A stretch of 61,958 bases of DNA from Neisseria sp. (GTDB lineage Bacteria; Pseudomonadota; Gammaproteobacteria; Burkholderiales; Neisseriaceae): assembly GCF_030523955.1 (NCBI RefSeq), contig NZ_JAUNHL010000007.1:1-61958 (forward strand). Reading direction: 5' to 3'. Shown here piece by piece: positions 61,873-61,958 of this stretch; the stretch's first letter is position 1; the number at the start of each line of letters is the position of its first letter. Both the position numbers and the translations under genes were made by a program. A model generated the notes under the pieces. It did no database searches. It was not told the DNA's origin and saw only the letters and a list, made by a program, of their open reading frames with translations.

Positions 61873-61958
61873 TACCCGTCTGGATTTCTACTTCTTCTGC
61901 GGGTTTGATGAGGTCGCCTTACCTGATCACAGCACCCTCTGCCGTTTCCGCAATTGGC

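Larger units (their letters stand above)
61287..61958 (+). mobile_element. IS5-family (IS1106-like) insertion sequence, interrupted, right end beyond window
   Basis: The left end GAGGTCTTTGCAAAAAGCC resembles the GAGACCTTTGCAAAA ends of the 165-bp MITE. A transposase gene follows (61351 on), broken by one extra base and by a nested MITE. The right end is outside the window. Confidence 0.85.
61351..61958 (+). pseudogene. IS5-family transposase, frameshifted and interrupted
   Basis: Residues 1-54 (FFHQQAQIMMSKHIDSYPLL, DWQPIEQLLNRQKTRY, CDHRG) match the N-terminus of IS1106-like transposases. A run of seven C (61504-61510) then shifts the frame. The correct continuation AYPLLPMLKAVLFGQWHSLSD reads one base on. 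The gene is cut at ...LAT (61601) by a 271-bp insertion and resumes after 61872 as RLDFYFFCGFDEVALPDHST (read after the duplicated TACCC). The DDE catalytic part lies beyond the window. Confidence 0.85.

Overview
The window is a chromosomal segment of a Neisseria-type betaproteobacterium (Neisseriaceae). Three things support this: dense DNA-uptake sequences (DUS), gene content and order typical of Neisseria (pepA-holC opposite lptFG, ccoNOQP, glyQ/glyS next to envelope genes, lolCD, trkAH), and Correia-like miniature elements. Two DUS dialects are present. TGCCTGTCTGAA (the 'TG-wadDUS' type described from N. wadsworthii) occurs throughout. AGGCCGTCTGAA (the AG-DUS type) is exact only between about 2.2 and 28.2 kb. 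Many DUS form inverted pairs that double as intrinsic terminators.

Region 1 (1-16.1 kb) is accessory metabolism and stress: a partial metallo-beta-lactamase-fold hydrolase, an iron alcohol dehydrogenase, a carboxymuconolactone-decarboxylase/cupin protein, an MFS exporter, a Sel1 lipoprotein, two secreted alpha/beta hydrolases, an Hsp31-type glyoxalase, an SRPBCC protein, an O-acetyltransferase, a cyclophilin-like lipoprotein and a membrane metallophosphoesterase. Three LysR and one AraC regulator are interleaved, mostly divergent from their likely targets. Region 2 (16.4-22.7 kb) is a tight four-gene minus-strand operon (AroE-like dehydrogenase, two ketosteroid-dehydrogenase-like flavoproteins, a TIM-barrel isomerase/dehydratase). 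A divergent IclR regulator with a clear palindromic operator controls it. This is probably a catabolic pathway for an alicyclic or hydroaromatic compound.

Region 3 (22.9-31.1 kb) holds glyQ and glyS separated by msbA and a 990-residue protein with three glycosyltransferase-A domains, an envelope/lipooligosaccharide insertion. Region 4 (31.2-42.5 kb) holds an OmpA-domain inner-membrane protein, an SDR, cytochrome c', lptFG, pepA, holC, tRNA-Arg and tRNA-Glu behind a perfect sigma-70 promoter, a DnaQ-like exonuclease, a DUF442 phosphatase-like protein and an M61 peptidase. Region 5 (42.5-46.5 kb) is the cbb3 oxidase operon ccoNOQP behind a likely FNR site. Its ccoP has a di-haem part fused to a C-terminal OmpA-like peptidoglycan-binding domain related to the protein at 31.2 kb. 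Region 6 (46.7-61.3 kb) is mostly housekeeping: lolCD, recD, trkAH, a lytic transglycosylase, a CinA-like protein, Lrp, a tandem glycine riboswitch with gcvT, gcvH, and greA with a terminator hairpin in its leader.

The right end is an IS5-family insertion sequence that has been broken. A 165-bp MITE is inserted in its transposase, and a 104-bp Correia-like element sits inside that MITE. Three other copies of the 165-bp MITE (11.3, 22.7, 40.0 kb), a CTAG-flanked MITE (14.7 kb) and further Correia-like pieces lie in the intergenic gaps. No CRISPR array, prophage or rRNA operon was seen.
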